NCBI RefSeq assembly: GCF_964204645.1
Contig: NC_134027.1
Coordinates: 18,092,485 to 18,156,484 of the forward strand
From: Tubulanus polymorphus
Taxonomy: Eukaryota; Nemertea; Palaeonemertea; Tubulaniformes; Tubulanidae
Length of the DNA: 64,000 nt
Reading direction: 5' to 3'
Of this stretch, positions 28,704 through 38,862 are shown one piece after another. Within the stretch, counting starts at the first letter, position 1, and the number at the start of each line of letters is the position of its first letter. The position numbers were made by a program, and so were the translations under genes. A model generated the notes under the pieces. The model was given only the letters and a program-made list of their open reading frames with translations, did not search any database and was not told the origin of the DNA.

Positions 28704-29126
28704 TTAACTTGTAAATTTATATGCAACAAATATAACATTAACAGTCCCACCTAAAATCCATATTATTTCATATATCTTCTGTTCATTACTTGGGGTATAA
28801 TAATCTGATATTGTAGGTTTATAAAGATTAAATTTTTCTTTATTTGTTACTGCGTTATATAAACTCATAGCATCATCGATTGATTGAAAATCTCTATGTG
28901 AAATTTTCTGATAATATAATCCTTTATTGATATAATCCATATAATTTTGTCTCTTTTCTCTATATTCTTTTGCAGCTTCATTATATTTCTCTAATGCTAA
29001 GTTATGTCTTTTTTGTTCTGATAATGAACAATTTTTATCAATATGCTTAAATAAATAACCACCACCAGTAAATGCTAATGTTTTAACAATTGCCCATCCT
29101 ATAATAGTTATAATTGCAGATGCCAT
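28704..29126 (-). CDS. Virus-like membrane protein, 140 aa
   Basis: Intact frame. The ATG at 29126 follows AAATAA. A hydrophobic N-terminus (IITIIGWAIVKTLAF, then GGGYLF), a long charged helix (LEKYNEAAKEYREKRQNYM), SHRDFQSIDDAMSLYNAV and a DYYTPSNEQK motif precede a C-terminal hydrophobic segment (YEIIWILGGTVNVIFVAY). I recall similar proteins with a DYYTPS-type motif in invertebrate virus-like loci but cannot name the family. Two membrane helices with a cytosolic or virion-facing helix is an inference. It is the best-preserved gene of the block with the 110-aa one. Confidence 0.55.
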   Translation of the reverse strand: MASAIITIIGWAIVKTLAFTGGGYLFKHIDKNCSLSEQKRHNLALEKYNEAAKEYREKRQNYMDYINKGLYYQKISHRDFQSIDDAMSLYNAVTNKEKFNLYKPTISDYYTPSNEQKIYEIIWILGGTVNVIFVAYKFTS

Positions 29127-29274
29127 TTATTTAGTAAAAAATTACGTGTTAATAGGAGCAATATATATAGGAGGAATATAATTCTCATTTCCTTACCATG
29201 TTTAAAATCAAACCCAAAACATATACTCGGTCCTACTGTCATATTTATTATATCATAAAAAAATTATTAATTAT

Positions 29275-30029
29275 TCTCTGCATCTTACAACTAATTCATA
29301 TATCACAGGAAAGTTATTCAAATCAATTAAGTATCCATTTTGATTTCTAATTTCTAACTTAAAATTATTAAATTGTGAAATACAAGGCTTAAAATCTCAT
29401 TCTGTTAAATTATAATTGATTTGCGTTCCAAATTCTTTAACATTCTTCAATGGTAAAATATTTAATATACTAGAATTACAAGTTGTATCTTTAGTTGCTT
29501 CGAATGTTTTTGTAGGATCAATAAAATTACAATATATATAGAAATGTGTGTAAGGTATTAAGTTTGGTGTAGCATCAATATTTGTAAAAGATCTATCTGG
29601 AGGAATTCCTAACAGTTAGCTATAGGTTTTTTACCATAAATTTATGTTTTTCACTATGAGATAACCTTTTTTTATTTTATCAGAACTATCACTTTTTAAT
29701 AATCTAATGTTAAATCCGGAATCGCTACCTTATTTGTGCCAGGCTGTTCTATTAATTGCTTGTGATAATGTATCTAAATTATATAACCCTGGTTTTAAAT
29801 ATATATAGAACCATTCATCTTTATTTTTATTAAAAATTAAAAAGGCTCTATCTTCGATAGTTTTATTCGATATATTGTAAAATGAGTTACATAAACTAAT
29901 ATTTACTAATTTTAAATCAACACAATTTCTAAATTCTCTACCTAATTGTATCAATAAATTATGAGATTTATGATTTGTAAGTCTTCTTGAATCAACAAAT
30001 ATTCTATATGATTTCAATTTAGCTTGCAT
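29275..30029 (-). pseudogene. Penton/minor-capsid-like protein of the virus-like element
   Basis: The intact 5' part (30029-29730) has KSYRIFVDSRRLTN, LIQLGREFRNCVDLKLVNI, FLIFNKNKD and a PGLYNLDTLSQAIN motif. It is lost by a frame change near 29735. The expected tail resumes (GIPPDRSFTNID, PYTHFYIYCNFIDPTKTF, ILNILPLKN, LEIRNQNGYLIDLNNF) and ends near 29275. A beta-rich protein with a Pro-Gly-x-Tyr motif before a Leu/Ile-Asn helix, closing with LEIRNQNG-type strands, is what I associate with small capsid or penton proteins of polinton-like viruses; this is inference. Confidence 0.5.
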
Positions 30030-30047
30030 TTATTTTACGTATTTTTT

Positions 30048-30380
30048 TTATTCCAAATCTATATCATGACATCCTTTTTCATTCTTACCTTTGTATATGA
30101 AATAGAAATCACCTGAATATAATTCTTCAATATCTTCACTAGATAATCTATGAAATCTATCTGTTCTGAATTTATATTTATTTCCTTTTAATCCTTCATA
30201 TTCTAAGTGAATAACTAATTTATTACCATATCTATTAGTAATTGTTTCAATATTTGTAATCAAATATTTCTTATTTAATGTTAATTCTGTTAACTTTTTG
30301 AATTTATAATCTACAGATTTGGCATTTGTAGTATCTTTGATTCTATCTAGAAATTCACTACGTATTTGTTTACTCTCCAT
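30048..30380 (-). CDS. Virus-like small protein, 110 aa
   Basis: Intact frame. The ATG at 30380 follows ATCATAA. Recognisable stretches are KSVDYKFKKL, LTLNKKYLITNIETITN, YGNKLVIHLEYEG, and SSEDIEELYSGDFYFIYKG. The alternating beta-strand pattern around YLITNIE and LVIHLEYE could be a small OB-like fold. Unidentified. It ends 18 bases before the start of the next gene, as in a compact viral genome. Confidence 0.5.
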   Translation of the reverse strand: MESKQIRSEFLDRIKDTTNAKSVDYKFKKLTELTLNKKYLITNIETITNRYGNKLVIHLEYEGLKGNKYKFRTDRFHRLSSEDIEELYSGDFYFIYKGKNEKGCHDIDLE

Positions 30381-30464
30381 TTATGATACATATTTTTTAT
30401 TAAAATTGATTTCATTAATATAATATTCATTTATATAATGTTCATATATATGAATATTATTTGA

Positions 30465-30615
30465 GCAATAGGGTAAGTGTTGTTTCATATCAGAGGTTGA
30501 AAGGTTGAGTGAGTGAAGAATAAAAATAAATTTGAGCGTGTGAGAATTTTTTATTTTTTATGAGCTCGACCTTTCGACCTTTGATCTGAAAAGACACTTA
30601 CCCTATTACTAACCC
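30465..30615. repeat. Imperfect inverted repeat (arms about 45 bp)
   Basis: AATAGGGTAAGTGTTGTTTC at 30469 matches, inverted, GACACTTACCCTATT ending about 30612. The match continues through AGGTTGAAAGGTTGAG and CTCGACCTTTCGACCT. The spacer is about 55 bases. It lies just beyond the start of the first virus-like gene, so it could be that element's end or a separate small foldback element. Confidence 0.7.
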
Positions 30616-33600
30616 CACCTACCGCCAGGTGTCCTCATTCTCCATACAAAATCATAGGAAACCCCCACCACCGCCCCCCCCTCCCCCCCCCCCGATATAC
30701 AGCCAAGATCGTTCTGCACCAAGGTATGGGCGGTAGGCCTATCGGGGGTTGACCATATTCAAGACAATGTTCTCTTAAACTCTGGAGGGTTTTAAAGGGC
30801 AAATGCCATCAAAATTGTACTTTCGGCGATTTCTTAACCAGAAGAAACTTTAGTATACATAATATAGCTGCAAAGCAGCGATGACAGGTTTTCTGCAAAG
30901 CCATTCAGGATGATGGGAATTGTGGTAAATTGAAATACCAGAGCTGCCAACCTCAGAACGATGTTGTCAGTACAATTTTTTGAGTTTGTCAGTATTTTCT
31001 TGAGGTTGTCAGTATTTTTCCAAGAATAACGCGACACGAAAAAAGCTTCCAGTTCCTGTCCAAAAATGGAATTTCTAGCCAAAAATAAATGAGTCGACCA
31101 CAAGATTAAGATATTGTAAGAATTAATGCTAGGATTTACATATTTTAGATCTAAAGTTTCGATGTAATAAGAACTCATCTTCAGCACCTGCTGAGTCGAT
31201 AGATTGTGTAAATTTACAGATAAGAACGCCTTATTATTTGGAATAGATTTAGGGAGTTAATCTTTTTATTGAAATATTTGAATAAATACGTACATGTATA
31301 TTGTAGTGTAGATTCAATCAATAAATTATGAATTGATTTGGTCTGGGTTTTGGGTCGATGTTGATTTCGGCTTTTATGGATTACAAATTCTATACTGATA
31401 ACAATTTATGCCTGCAACATGTGTGTAAATATCAAACCTATTCCATTAGTTGTGTGTGTTTCCTAATCAACGGGAGATTCACTATTGATCTTAGTTATTA
31501 GAAAAATAATGTTCATTTAAAAATTCATTTCTTTTTCCTATAATCATATTTGTTCTGTCCTAATCTTTATTTCTGTATGAACCAATGATATGCTTTGTTA
31601 ATATAATGTAATAAAATAAATTTAAATTTGAATGTGAGAATCAAGCATTACTTGTGTTTTTTCTACTTGGCTGTTGTTAACAAGTTCTAGAGTTTCAATT
31701 ACAATCAAATCCAAATTGGCTAAAAAATACATAGGACTAAATGAAATGAATTGTTAGTCACTGCAAACCTATTCCAGTGTTATGTCGATCGAGTTGAATC
31801 ACTTTGCTTGAGTTGAAAGAATCAGATCTTCTATGGTGGAACATCGGTCGAAGAGATATATCTTGGTTTTGACTGTCCTTGACCATTTAACTTCATGTGT
31901 GACATTGGAATCAGCATCATACCCATTCTTCTCAATATTCATACAACATGAAAGCTATACATGTAGGCCTATACAGTATTTAAACTTTCACCGATGTTGG
32001 ATATTTGAATGAACGTTGGGCTTATTTCAGTATTCTAAAGCAGGAAATAATAAGCCCAATCAATAGGCCCTATTCCTATTAGTTGGTACGATTGTATAAT
32101 GCGTACAGCTGTACCGTACACTTATCAGTCAAGATTGGAGAAATCGGTATACCAAACCTACGTACAGCAAAATGTACAGGCCTACAATGATTTCTGGTAT
32201 ACAAGCCGTGACCACACGAACGTTTGAGATCTAGGTTTGACTTTTAATGTCAGCAGGTCAGAGAAGGCCTGAATAAAATTTAATTGCATGGCTCAAATCA
32301 ATAAGCCTTTCTGCGTGTGAATACTTCACTGTATTGTTTTAATATTATTGAGTAAATAATGCATCATTGACTGAATTAGACTTTAGGCTAGTCCTAACCA
32401 AATCCTATCCATGTGATAATGGAACCAGTTATAGTAACATCAGTGTAGGGCCGACGAGAGGGAAAAAGTTGTGTTTGTAGTACGTAGGCATGGTAGACTT
32501 ATCGTACTCACTTAATACACAAAACGCTGTTGTTACCCTACGTGACTGTACGGTGAATTCCACAGGTTAGCCGTATGTGAGTACGTTGACGCTGTGACTT
32601 GCAATATTGGGATTCGAAACCAAACGAAAAAAAATTCCAGCAGTCGTCCAGTGATTAACCCACTGAGCCACAGAACGTAACTGCAGGGTGGATGAAATTT
32701 GATTTACAAATAGCCTCACCTACCTAACCCAAAACCTATTCTTTCACGCATGCCCGTATGTAGATTATAGGAACTCACGTACGGCGTTAGAAGGGAACTC
32801 ACGTATGGTTGACTGTGGAGATCACTGGACAGTCATGTACGGGTAACAACTTCGTACTTAAAATGGTATTGGCTACTATGATAGGCCTACAGACAAATGA
32901 ATACGGTAGGCTTTCTTGGCTTCCACACTTCACAACCGAACCAACTGACCTGCCACTATATTTTAGTCCCAATACGCACCAACCGACATAGTTAGTTACC
33001 TAATCGTTGGTGGTAAGCTTTTTATAATCGGATGGGCTTATACCAACATTAGGGATGACAAGGACCAAAACACGGTTGAAAAAAGTAACACTTCAAAAAT
33101 ATACTTTCTATTCACTTCAGTCCACAATTAATGGCTTAATTCACAAACTAACACAGGTACCTTTCGAAATAATCCAATTTTATGTATGTTTCGAGTGATT
33201 AATCAACATTATTTTGAGAAATTAATTAATTTCTCCACAAATTTCGCCATTGGCCGCCATTTCTCTGTATTACACATGTGGCATGATAAGACAAGGGGAC
33301 CTACAAGGATTTATATAAAACTTCCAAGACGAAACGACAATTTTTATTTTTGATGGTTTTCCAACTTTTATTTCAAGTCTTCGTGTTTTCCATAATAAAT
33401 AATGAAATAATAAATTTCTGGTAAAAGAAAAATGTGAATAAGTGTTGATTTTTTAATTTTTTTCAATTTCGTCGTTTCGCTTTGTTAGTTTGTGCTGTTG
33501 TCCTGGCCTCAGTCCACAGGTACCAGCACCTCCAGTAATTTTCAAAATGGCAGCTGTTGACTGGACGGAAATTTACTCTCACTTTACGGCCGATTTGCAC

Positions 33601-34030
33601 ATGGATTAAGATCGTCAGGTGAGGTGTTATAGGTATCAGACAAACTACGAATCTGTTGTGCGTCGATTACAACAAAAATGAGACAGATATCTTAAGAGAC
33701 AATGAAATGCCAGGCAAATTACTCGTCAGTCAAATTGGCTGACGAAGATTTCATACAAAAATGACCTTCCCATTCCTGACTGTGGTTTGTGAAAATATCC
33801 GATCGTGAAACTAAACCACAGTCAGGTTACTGACTACAACCGACACAGGCCTAACACTGTTAACTGTGTGTTCTATAGTAGGCTATCGTAATCACCTGAT
33901 ACTTGTCTGTCGATCGTTTTCTCTCTGAGTCGAACGTAATTCTAGTAGCCACCCGCGACTCAACGACCTTGATTTGAACTTGATCAATTCAAAATCTATT
34001 TATTGACACTTTTGATTTCATGAACAGATT
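30616..34030. other. Stretch without a supported gene
   Basis: It contains a poly-C tract (about 30675-30703) and no family-like coding frame. Minus ORF 30834-31187 has no recognisable motif. TAGGCCTA-type words are frequent around 31960-32170. A tRNA-like fragment is listed separately at 32608-32690. Confidence 0.35.
32608..32690 (-). repeat. tRNA-like SINE head
   Basis: On the minus strand GTGGCTCAGTGGGTTAA (A-box) is followed about 45 bases later by GGTTTCGAATCCC (B-box). A T-run and no clean cloverleaf argue for a SINE head rather than a tRNA gene. Confidence 0.4.
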
Positions 34031-34032
34031 AG

Positions 34033-34382
34033 AAAATTAAACGATACTTACCTTGGTAAGGAGAAGTTTGATTGTAATTCTACGAATTACGTCAGAGTGA
34101 GGGATTACATGGTAAGAGATCACTTCCGGAGTCACAATTCACATCAATGAAGGCAAAATAACCTGCGGAACAATCGCTGTAAATAAACATAATAATTCAA
34201 AAATAAATACACGTCAGAAAGGGTGGGACCAATCTGCATAAGAAGTATGGGAGGGCATGTAATCCCTCACTCTGACGTAATTTATAGAATTACAATCAAA
34301 CTTCTCCTTACCAAGGTAAGTATCGTTTAATTTTCTAATTCTCCAGCATTACGTCATAATGCTCGGGATTCCATGAGATTTC
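34033..34382. repeat. DIRS terminal and internal complementary repeat cluster
   Basis: AAACGATACTTACCTTGGTA near 34040 returns inverted as TACCAAGGTAAGTATCGTTT near 34310-34330, with ATTACGTCAGAGTGAGGGAT on the inner side. ATTACGTCATAATGCTCGGG near 34350 is inverted against the right end. Confidence 0.85.
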
Positions 34383-34426
34383 AAAGAAATTTTGCCTGAA
34401 TTAATATAGAAAATGAACATACCAAA

Positions 34427-35410
34427 TTATGAAAAAGTCGAAGCTCTAGATAAAACAGCCTCAGCCATAAGTTTAGCGGACGGCTCGATAATAGGTTTAT
34501 TGTAGTAGTTGGCAAAAGTTGATTCACAAGTCCAACCTACAGCGTCCAAAATGACATTAATAGGTAATAACTTGGATGCAGCAGAAGCAGAAGCCATCCG
34601 AGTAGAATGACTCGAAAAGCGTTCAATATTAATTCCAGCAGATGATAATACATCCTTAATCCAATTGGATAAAGTATTAGAAGTAATACATTTATGTGGT
34701 TTCACAGTAGCTATGAAAAACCCATCATCAGACCTCAAAGATTGAGTAACATCAAGATATCGAGAAATATAACGATAAACACACAAATCAGGATCCAAGG
34801 AATACTTGTAGAATGTAATCGGTTTGATAACCTTCCCTGGTCGATCCTGTTTCTGAGAAACATAAGAGAATGTAACATGATCGGATTCCCATTTCATATG
34901 GTTAATAGAAAGTTGATTAAAAACATTACGCCTCTTACCAGAAACAAGAGCCATAAGACATAGAGTTTTCTTGGTTAAATCAGATAAACACAAATCTTCG
35001 ATTGGTTCAAGCAATTTCAAATGTCTTAAGACAATCCCGGCATCCCAAGTCTCATCATATTTCGGTGTAGGAGGACGATTTTCGAACACACCTTTCATAA
35101 GTCTTTTAACTAATGAATGCGAACCAATGTTTTCGTTACAGGATGCAAAAGAAAACGTAGAAACAGCTGACCGAGCTGAATTAATAGCGCTAAAGGAAAG
35201 TCCTTTAGAATACAAAAAAGTTAAAAATTCTACCAAAACTTCAGGCGTAGGACTCGAATAGTCCAAACCTCTATTTACATTATAAACAATCCACTGTTTA
35301 TAGTACGCCTCATATTGTTTAATTGTAGAGCCTCTCAATGAAGATAATAGAAGTTGAATTGCAGGTTGAGAAAGTCCTCTTCTTCGCAAATTATAACTTA
35401 AAGTAGACAC
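34427..35410 (-). CDS. DIRS tyrosine recombinase, 327 aa
   Basis: Cuts and rejoins DNA to integrate the circular DIRS copy. An N-terminal SAM-like core-binding region (residues about 20-115, STIKQYEAYYKQW) precedes the catalytic domain. Catalytic positions visible are Arg in SGKRRNVF (about 160), His and Arg in HSSHSTR-type HSTR (268, 271), a Trp in GWTCEST (293) at the second His/Trp position, and Tyr in FANYYNK (302 or 303). Length is normal for DIRS enzymes. All residues are present, so it could be active. The start at 35410 is the first Met; the frame upstream is the damaged end of the RT-RNase H gene. Confidence 0.85.
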   Translation of the reverse strand: MSTLSYNLRRRGLSQPAIQLLLSSLRGSTIKQYEAYYKQWIVYNVNRGLDYSSPTPEVLVEFLTFLYSKGLSFSAINSARSAVSTFSFASCNENIGSHSLVKRLMKGVFENRPPTPKYDETWDAGIVLRHLKLLEPIEDLCLSDLTKKTLCLMALVSGKRRNVFNQLSINHMKWESDHVTFSYVSQKQDRPGKVIKPITFYKYSLDPDLCVYRYISRYLDVTQSLRSDDGFFIATVKPHKCITSNTLSNWIKDVLSSAGINIERFSSHSTRMASASAASKLLPINVILDAVGWTCESTFANYYNKPIIEPSAKLMAEAVLSRASTFS

Positions 35411-35612
35411 ACCAGCAGACTCAGCTGTTTGTGAAGAGGATGTTTCTCTTGAGGCTTCTGAGGCAGTATCAACAGATCTGACCTGGAATGAAGAACATAG
35501 TACTTATTAGTCATTCTTATCAGCTTTGGATACCAAGTCTGAGTTGGCCAATTGGGTGCGACTAAAATGCCATGGCTAGACTCATCACAAATTTTAACTA
35601 AATATTTCCCAA

Positions 35613-37217
35613 TTAAACTAAAAGGAGGGAAAGCATACCAAAACCAGAAGCAAACAAGTCAATCTCAGGAGCTCCAAAGGAGTTACTAATATTGATGAAA
35701 CAAGTTGGATTTAACATCCACTCTTTGTTTAATAGAGATTGACGAGACAATAAGTCAGCCTCAAAATTAGTTTTGCCAGGAATAAAGGCTGCACTTAACC
35801 AACAGTTAAATTTCAGAGCGAAACACCAAATCTCTTCAGCTAAAGAATTAAGAAGTTCTGATTTAGATCCTCCCTGATGAGATATATAAGCAATAGCAAC
35901 TGCATTGTCAGACTTAACAAGAACATGATTATTGGTTAAAATGTTAATAAAACTTTTGAGACCAAATAGAATAGGCTTCAATTCTAAATAATTAATGTGC
36001 TGAATTGCTTCGTCTGCATTCCAATGCCCACATGTTTGATGATAATTAACAACAACACCCCAACCAGTGTTAGAGGCATCACAAGTCATGGAAATAGAAG
36101 GCGCCGATCTGGATATAGGTGCAGAAGACCCGACAACATTATTAATCCACCAGGATAAATCATCTTTAGCCTTCTCAGATAAATGAGTGACCCTAGAGTA
36201 ATCATCCGCAAACCGTTTCAAACCTTGAATTTTGCATCGATCTAAATCTCGATAATGTAATGGCCCCTCAGGGACAGCAGGTAAAACAGAAACCAAAATT
36301 CCGACAACTTTGGCTATGTGATGTAATGAAGGTAATGAAGTATCTAATAATAATTTGCATTCATTCACAACCTTATGAACTTTGTCCTGACCAAGAAAAA
36401 CTTTCCAAGTAATGGAATTCATCCAAAATCCCAAGAATTTACTCTGAGTACTAGGTTTCTTTTCCGATTTAACCGAATGAATAACATAACCACAATTAAC
36501 CAATTGTTTTTCTGTAAGGCCTACATTATCATCGCAACAAGGCTCGTCATCTCCTTGCAGATAAATATCATCAACATAATCTACAGAAATATACCCCAAT
36601 TCTCGGAGAGGAGTAAAAACAGGTTTCAGAAGCTTGGTGAAAATTCTTGGAGCCGATGAAATTCCATTCGGAAGACAGGTATACTGAAAAAGTTGACCCT
36701 TCCAAATAAATCGAAGATATTTCCGATCACTACAAGCGATATTGACAGAATAATAGGCATCTTTCAAATCTAGAGAGGCCATGAAACAACCAGGAGTCAT
36801 AAGACTAAGAACTGATTTCAAAGAGTTCATTTTAAAATGATAATACTTGACATGCTTGTTTAAACAAGTCAAATTCAAAATAAGTCTGAATGATCCATCT
36901 TTTTTCGGAACGACGAAAATATTTGATAAAAATTGACCCCTATCAGGTGAAGCCAATTCAATAATTCCACGACTCAAAAAATCTGATAATAGTGAGTCAA
37001 TAGCAGAAGTTTCAACTTCATTAAATCTAATAGAACGCGGTGGAAATATTTGATCAGGAGGCACCGAATTCCATTCAATGTTATAACCCAAAACCAAATT
37101 CAAAATTGATTTGTCAGAAGTTAAAGTCTCCCAGAAAGAGAAAAAATGTTTAATTCGGCCAGCAACAGAAGATAATTGGGAACTTACTATTTCCTCTGAT
37201 GTTGACCTCTTTTCCAA
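35613..37217 (-). CDS. DIRS reverse transcriptase-RNase H
   Basis: RT motifs are FVVPKKDGSFRLILNL (about 101-116), the catalytic Asp in SLDLKDAYYSV (150) and VDYVDDIYL with the DD pair (216, 217). RNase H follows with TCDASNTGWG, YLELKPI, SDNAVAIAY and the last Asp in EADLLSR. The frame then runs into a non-native end right after EIDLFASG. The family's usual tail (FPPFSLIGKYL and on) is readable in another frame at 35500-35640, so a small deletion with frame change removed the link. It starts inside gag, overlapping it by 31 bases in another frame. Confidence 0.85.
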   Translation of the reverse strand: MEKRSTSEEIVSSQLSSVAGRIKHFFSFWETLTSDKSILNLVLGYNIEWNSVPPDQIFPPRSIRFNEVETSAIDSLLSDFLSRGIIELASPDRGQFLSNIFVVPKKDGSFRLILNLTCLNKHVKYYHFKMNSLKSVLSLMTPGCFMASLDLKDAYYSVNIACSDRKYLRFIWKGQLFQYTCLPNGISSAPRIFTKLLKPVFTPLRELGYISVDYVDDIYLQGDDEPCCDDNVGLTEKQLVNCGYVIHSVKSEKKPSTQSKFLGFWMNSITWKVFLGQDKVHKVVNECKLLLDTSLPSLHHIAKVVGILVSVLPAVPEGPLHYRDLDRCKIQGLKRFADDYSRVTHLSEKAKDDLSWWINNVVGSSAPISRSAPSISMTCDASNTGWGVVVNYHQTCGHWNADEAIQHINYLELKPILFGLKSFINILTNNHVLVKSDNAVAIAYISHQGGSKSELLNSLAEEIWCFALKFNCWLSAAFIPGKTNFEADLLSRQSLLNKEWMLNPTCFINISNSFGAPEIDLFASGFGMLSLLLV

Positions 37218-38467
37218 AAATCCTGTTTTGGGAAATTAGAACAAGCAGGCCTTCTATATGGCTGGAATCTCCTGTTCCCATAACCTCTAGATCGATAGTT
37301 CCCACGACCTCGATCTACCATCTTCGTAACCATACGACTTGACCTTTCTATGTCTCGTAACTTGTCATCAAGTTGATCCCCGAAAAGTTCTTTCCCAATC
37401 GGATTTGAGGGGAGCCAGATTGGCTTATAAACGTCGTTGAACCCACGCTTCAATAGTTCCCGACGTCTCAAATTCATCTCATAATTGCTTTGCGCAAGAA
37501 GACTCAAAGAGTGATACAACGTCATACCTAACGTCTTTTTGTCCAAAGGGTCCGGACCCGATAAAAGATCCATAGCTTGTGTGACCGCAGTTATACCTCT
37601 AAGGTTATAATTCTGAATTTTTTGACATTTTAAATCAAAAGTAGCCGAATCTTTATTTAACTTCGACCAAATTGGCTGATTCACTTTAGTTACGGCCAAA
37701 CTTGGAATATTCTCAGGACAAGCATACTGCCTAACGGATTTCTCTAATTTTTCAAATAAATCCTTTTTAATATCTGAATTTTCACCACTAAACCCCGTCA
37801 TCAGTTTATCAACAGCTTGCGCTAACTGTTGATTTTTAATTGGGGGTCCGACATTTTTTAGACCCTCCATCTCTGACCTAATACAGGTCATAAAATCATT
37901 GTCCTCATGTAACTGGACGTTATTATTATTACGGTCTAAATCCTGGTTAAAAATAGCCGCAAATTGGTCAGACGCATTAAGCTCATCACCAAAATCACAT
38001 TGATCCTGCTGACCAAGATCGAACCGATCATTATCACTTTGCAAATATTGAGACTCTAAAGCCTCAAGTCTTTTCTTCATCTCTAAAAACTCTGTCATGA
38101 CAGGATCGACATGACTTTCAGATAAAGTCTCTGGTTGAGCTGAACCTGAGCTCTTTGACCTAACAATTCGACGAGAAATTTTTGGAATTGCTTTCGGTCT
38201 AACGGCTTTGTCCTTATCTTTTTTATCAACACTATGGCCTACGGCTACAGACTGAGAGTTCTTCTTAATCGAAGACCCATAACAATCAGACAGAAGGAGA
38301 AAAGACTGACTCCGTCCTTCATCAATAGCCTGTTGAACTGACATTTCGTCAGCCACAAGACCAGCCGAACAAACTGACTCATCCTCATTGGCGACCGTAA
38401 TTTCAGACCCAATGTCCAGTAAATCTAATTTATTATAAGCCGCCATGGCATAAACATTCAAATTCAA
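37187..38467 (-). CDS. DIRS gag-like protein, 426 aa
   Basis: The first ORF of the element. An acidic N-terminal half (near DEDESV-like and DNDRFDLGQQDQCDFGD stretches) is followed by a mid-region with QPIWSKLNKDSATFDLK and a C-terminal Arg/Gly tail (GRGNYRSRGYGNRRF, then PYRR and KRGQHQRK) that should bind RNA. There is no CCHC knuckle, as is common for DIRS gag. The Met at 38467 lies about 150 bases inside the right terminal repeat. Confidence 0.7.
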   Translation of the reverse strand: MNLNVYAMAAYNKLDLLDIGSEITVANEDESVCSAGLVADEMSVQQAIDEGRSQSFLLLSDCYGSSIKKNSQSVAVGHSVDKKDKDKAVRPKAIPKISRRIVRSKSSGSAQPETLSESHVDPVMTEFLEMKKRLEALESQYLQSDNDRFDLGQQDQCDFGDELNASDQFAAIFNQDLDRNNNNVQLHEDNDFMTCIRSEMEGLKNVGPPIKNQQLAQAVDKLMTGFSGENSDIKKDLFEKLEKSVRQYACPENIPSLAVTKVNQPIWSKLNKDSATFDLKCQKIQNYNLRGITAVTQAMDLLSGPDPLDKKTLGMTLYHSLSLLAQSNYEMNLRRRELLKRGFNDVYKPIWLPSNPIGKELFGDQLDDKLRDIERSSRMVTKMVDRGRGNYRSRGYGNRRFQPYRRPACSNFPKQDFWKRGQHQRK

Positions 38468-38619
38468 AATACCTTACAACAGTAGGTAAAGAAAAAGTAA
38501 ATAAATATAAACATATAAAATGTTTCACCTTACAACAGTAGATGACCACCGATAACGAACGAAAATAATTTTGATGAGAGCACTCTCAAAATACGTCCGT
38601 CACCCACAAGGAAGTTGGA

Positions 38620-38692
38620 CCTCAGTGACTCCGGAAGTGATCTCTTCTCATGGAATCCCGAGCATTATGACGTAATGCTGGAGAATCAGCAA
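38620..38692. repeat. DIRS right terminal inverted repeat
   Basis: GTGACTCCGGAAGTGATCTC and CATGGAATCCCGAGCATTAT match, inverted, 34109-34131 and 34344-34382. The motif AGCATTA-CGTCA-TAATGCT is itself palindromic. Confidence 0.8.
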
Positions 38693-38862
38693 TATACCTA
38701 AATAAAATAACTGGAATAACAAGAAATCAAAAATATTAAAGTGGAAAAAAACAAATGCCCGTGAACCTGTCGGACACACAAAAGCCGGACTCAGAAACTC
38801 TTGGACTCGGACCCGCTGAGCAATAAATTCATAAAATTGACTTTGAAAATGATTGTGGATAA

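Larger units (their letters stand above)
18180..30460 (-). mobile_element. Endogenised virus-like element, decayed and interrupted
   Basis: Two very AT-rich blocks (18180-22593 and 28525-30460) hold small genes all on the minus strand. Several ORFs start with ATG directly after a short A/T stretch such as AAATAA, and gaps between them are short. The proteins (see the gene entries) resemble capsid-like, membrane and small basic proteins of invertebrate virus-like elements. The blocks become continuous when the 22594-28524 insertion is removed. A 30465-30615 inverted repeat marks the right limit or its neighbour. No polymerase or integrase was found, so the family (Polinton, adintovirus or polinton-like virus) is open. 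Confidence 0.55.
34033..38692 (-). mobile_element. DIRS-type tyrosine-recombinase retrotransposon
   Basis: The minus-strand order gag (37187-38467), RT-RNase H (35613-37217), tyrosine recombinase (34427-35410) is DIRS architecture. Repeats support it: 34033-34107 is inverted against about 34260-34343, and 34109-34131 plus 34344-34382 are inverted against 38620-38692. These act as terminal repeats and an internal complementary region. It lacks LTRs, protease and DDE integrase as expected. Apart from a deletion at the RNase H C-terminus the ORFs are intact. Confidence 0.85.

Noticed and set aside
34694-35261. Plus-strand ORFs of 89 and 96 aa
   Set aside because: They are antisense to the DIRS tyrosine recombinase.
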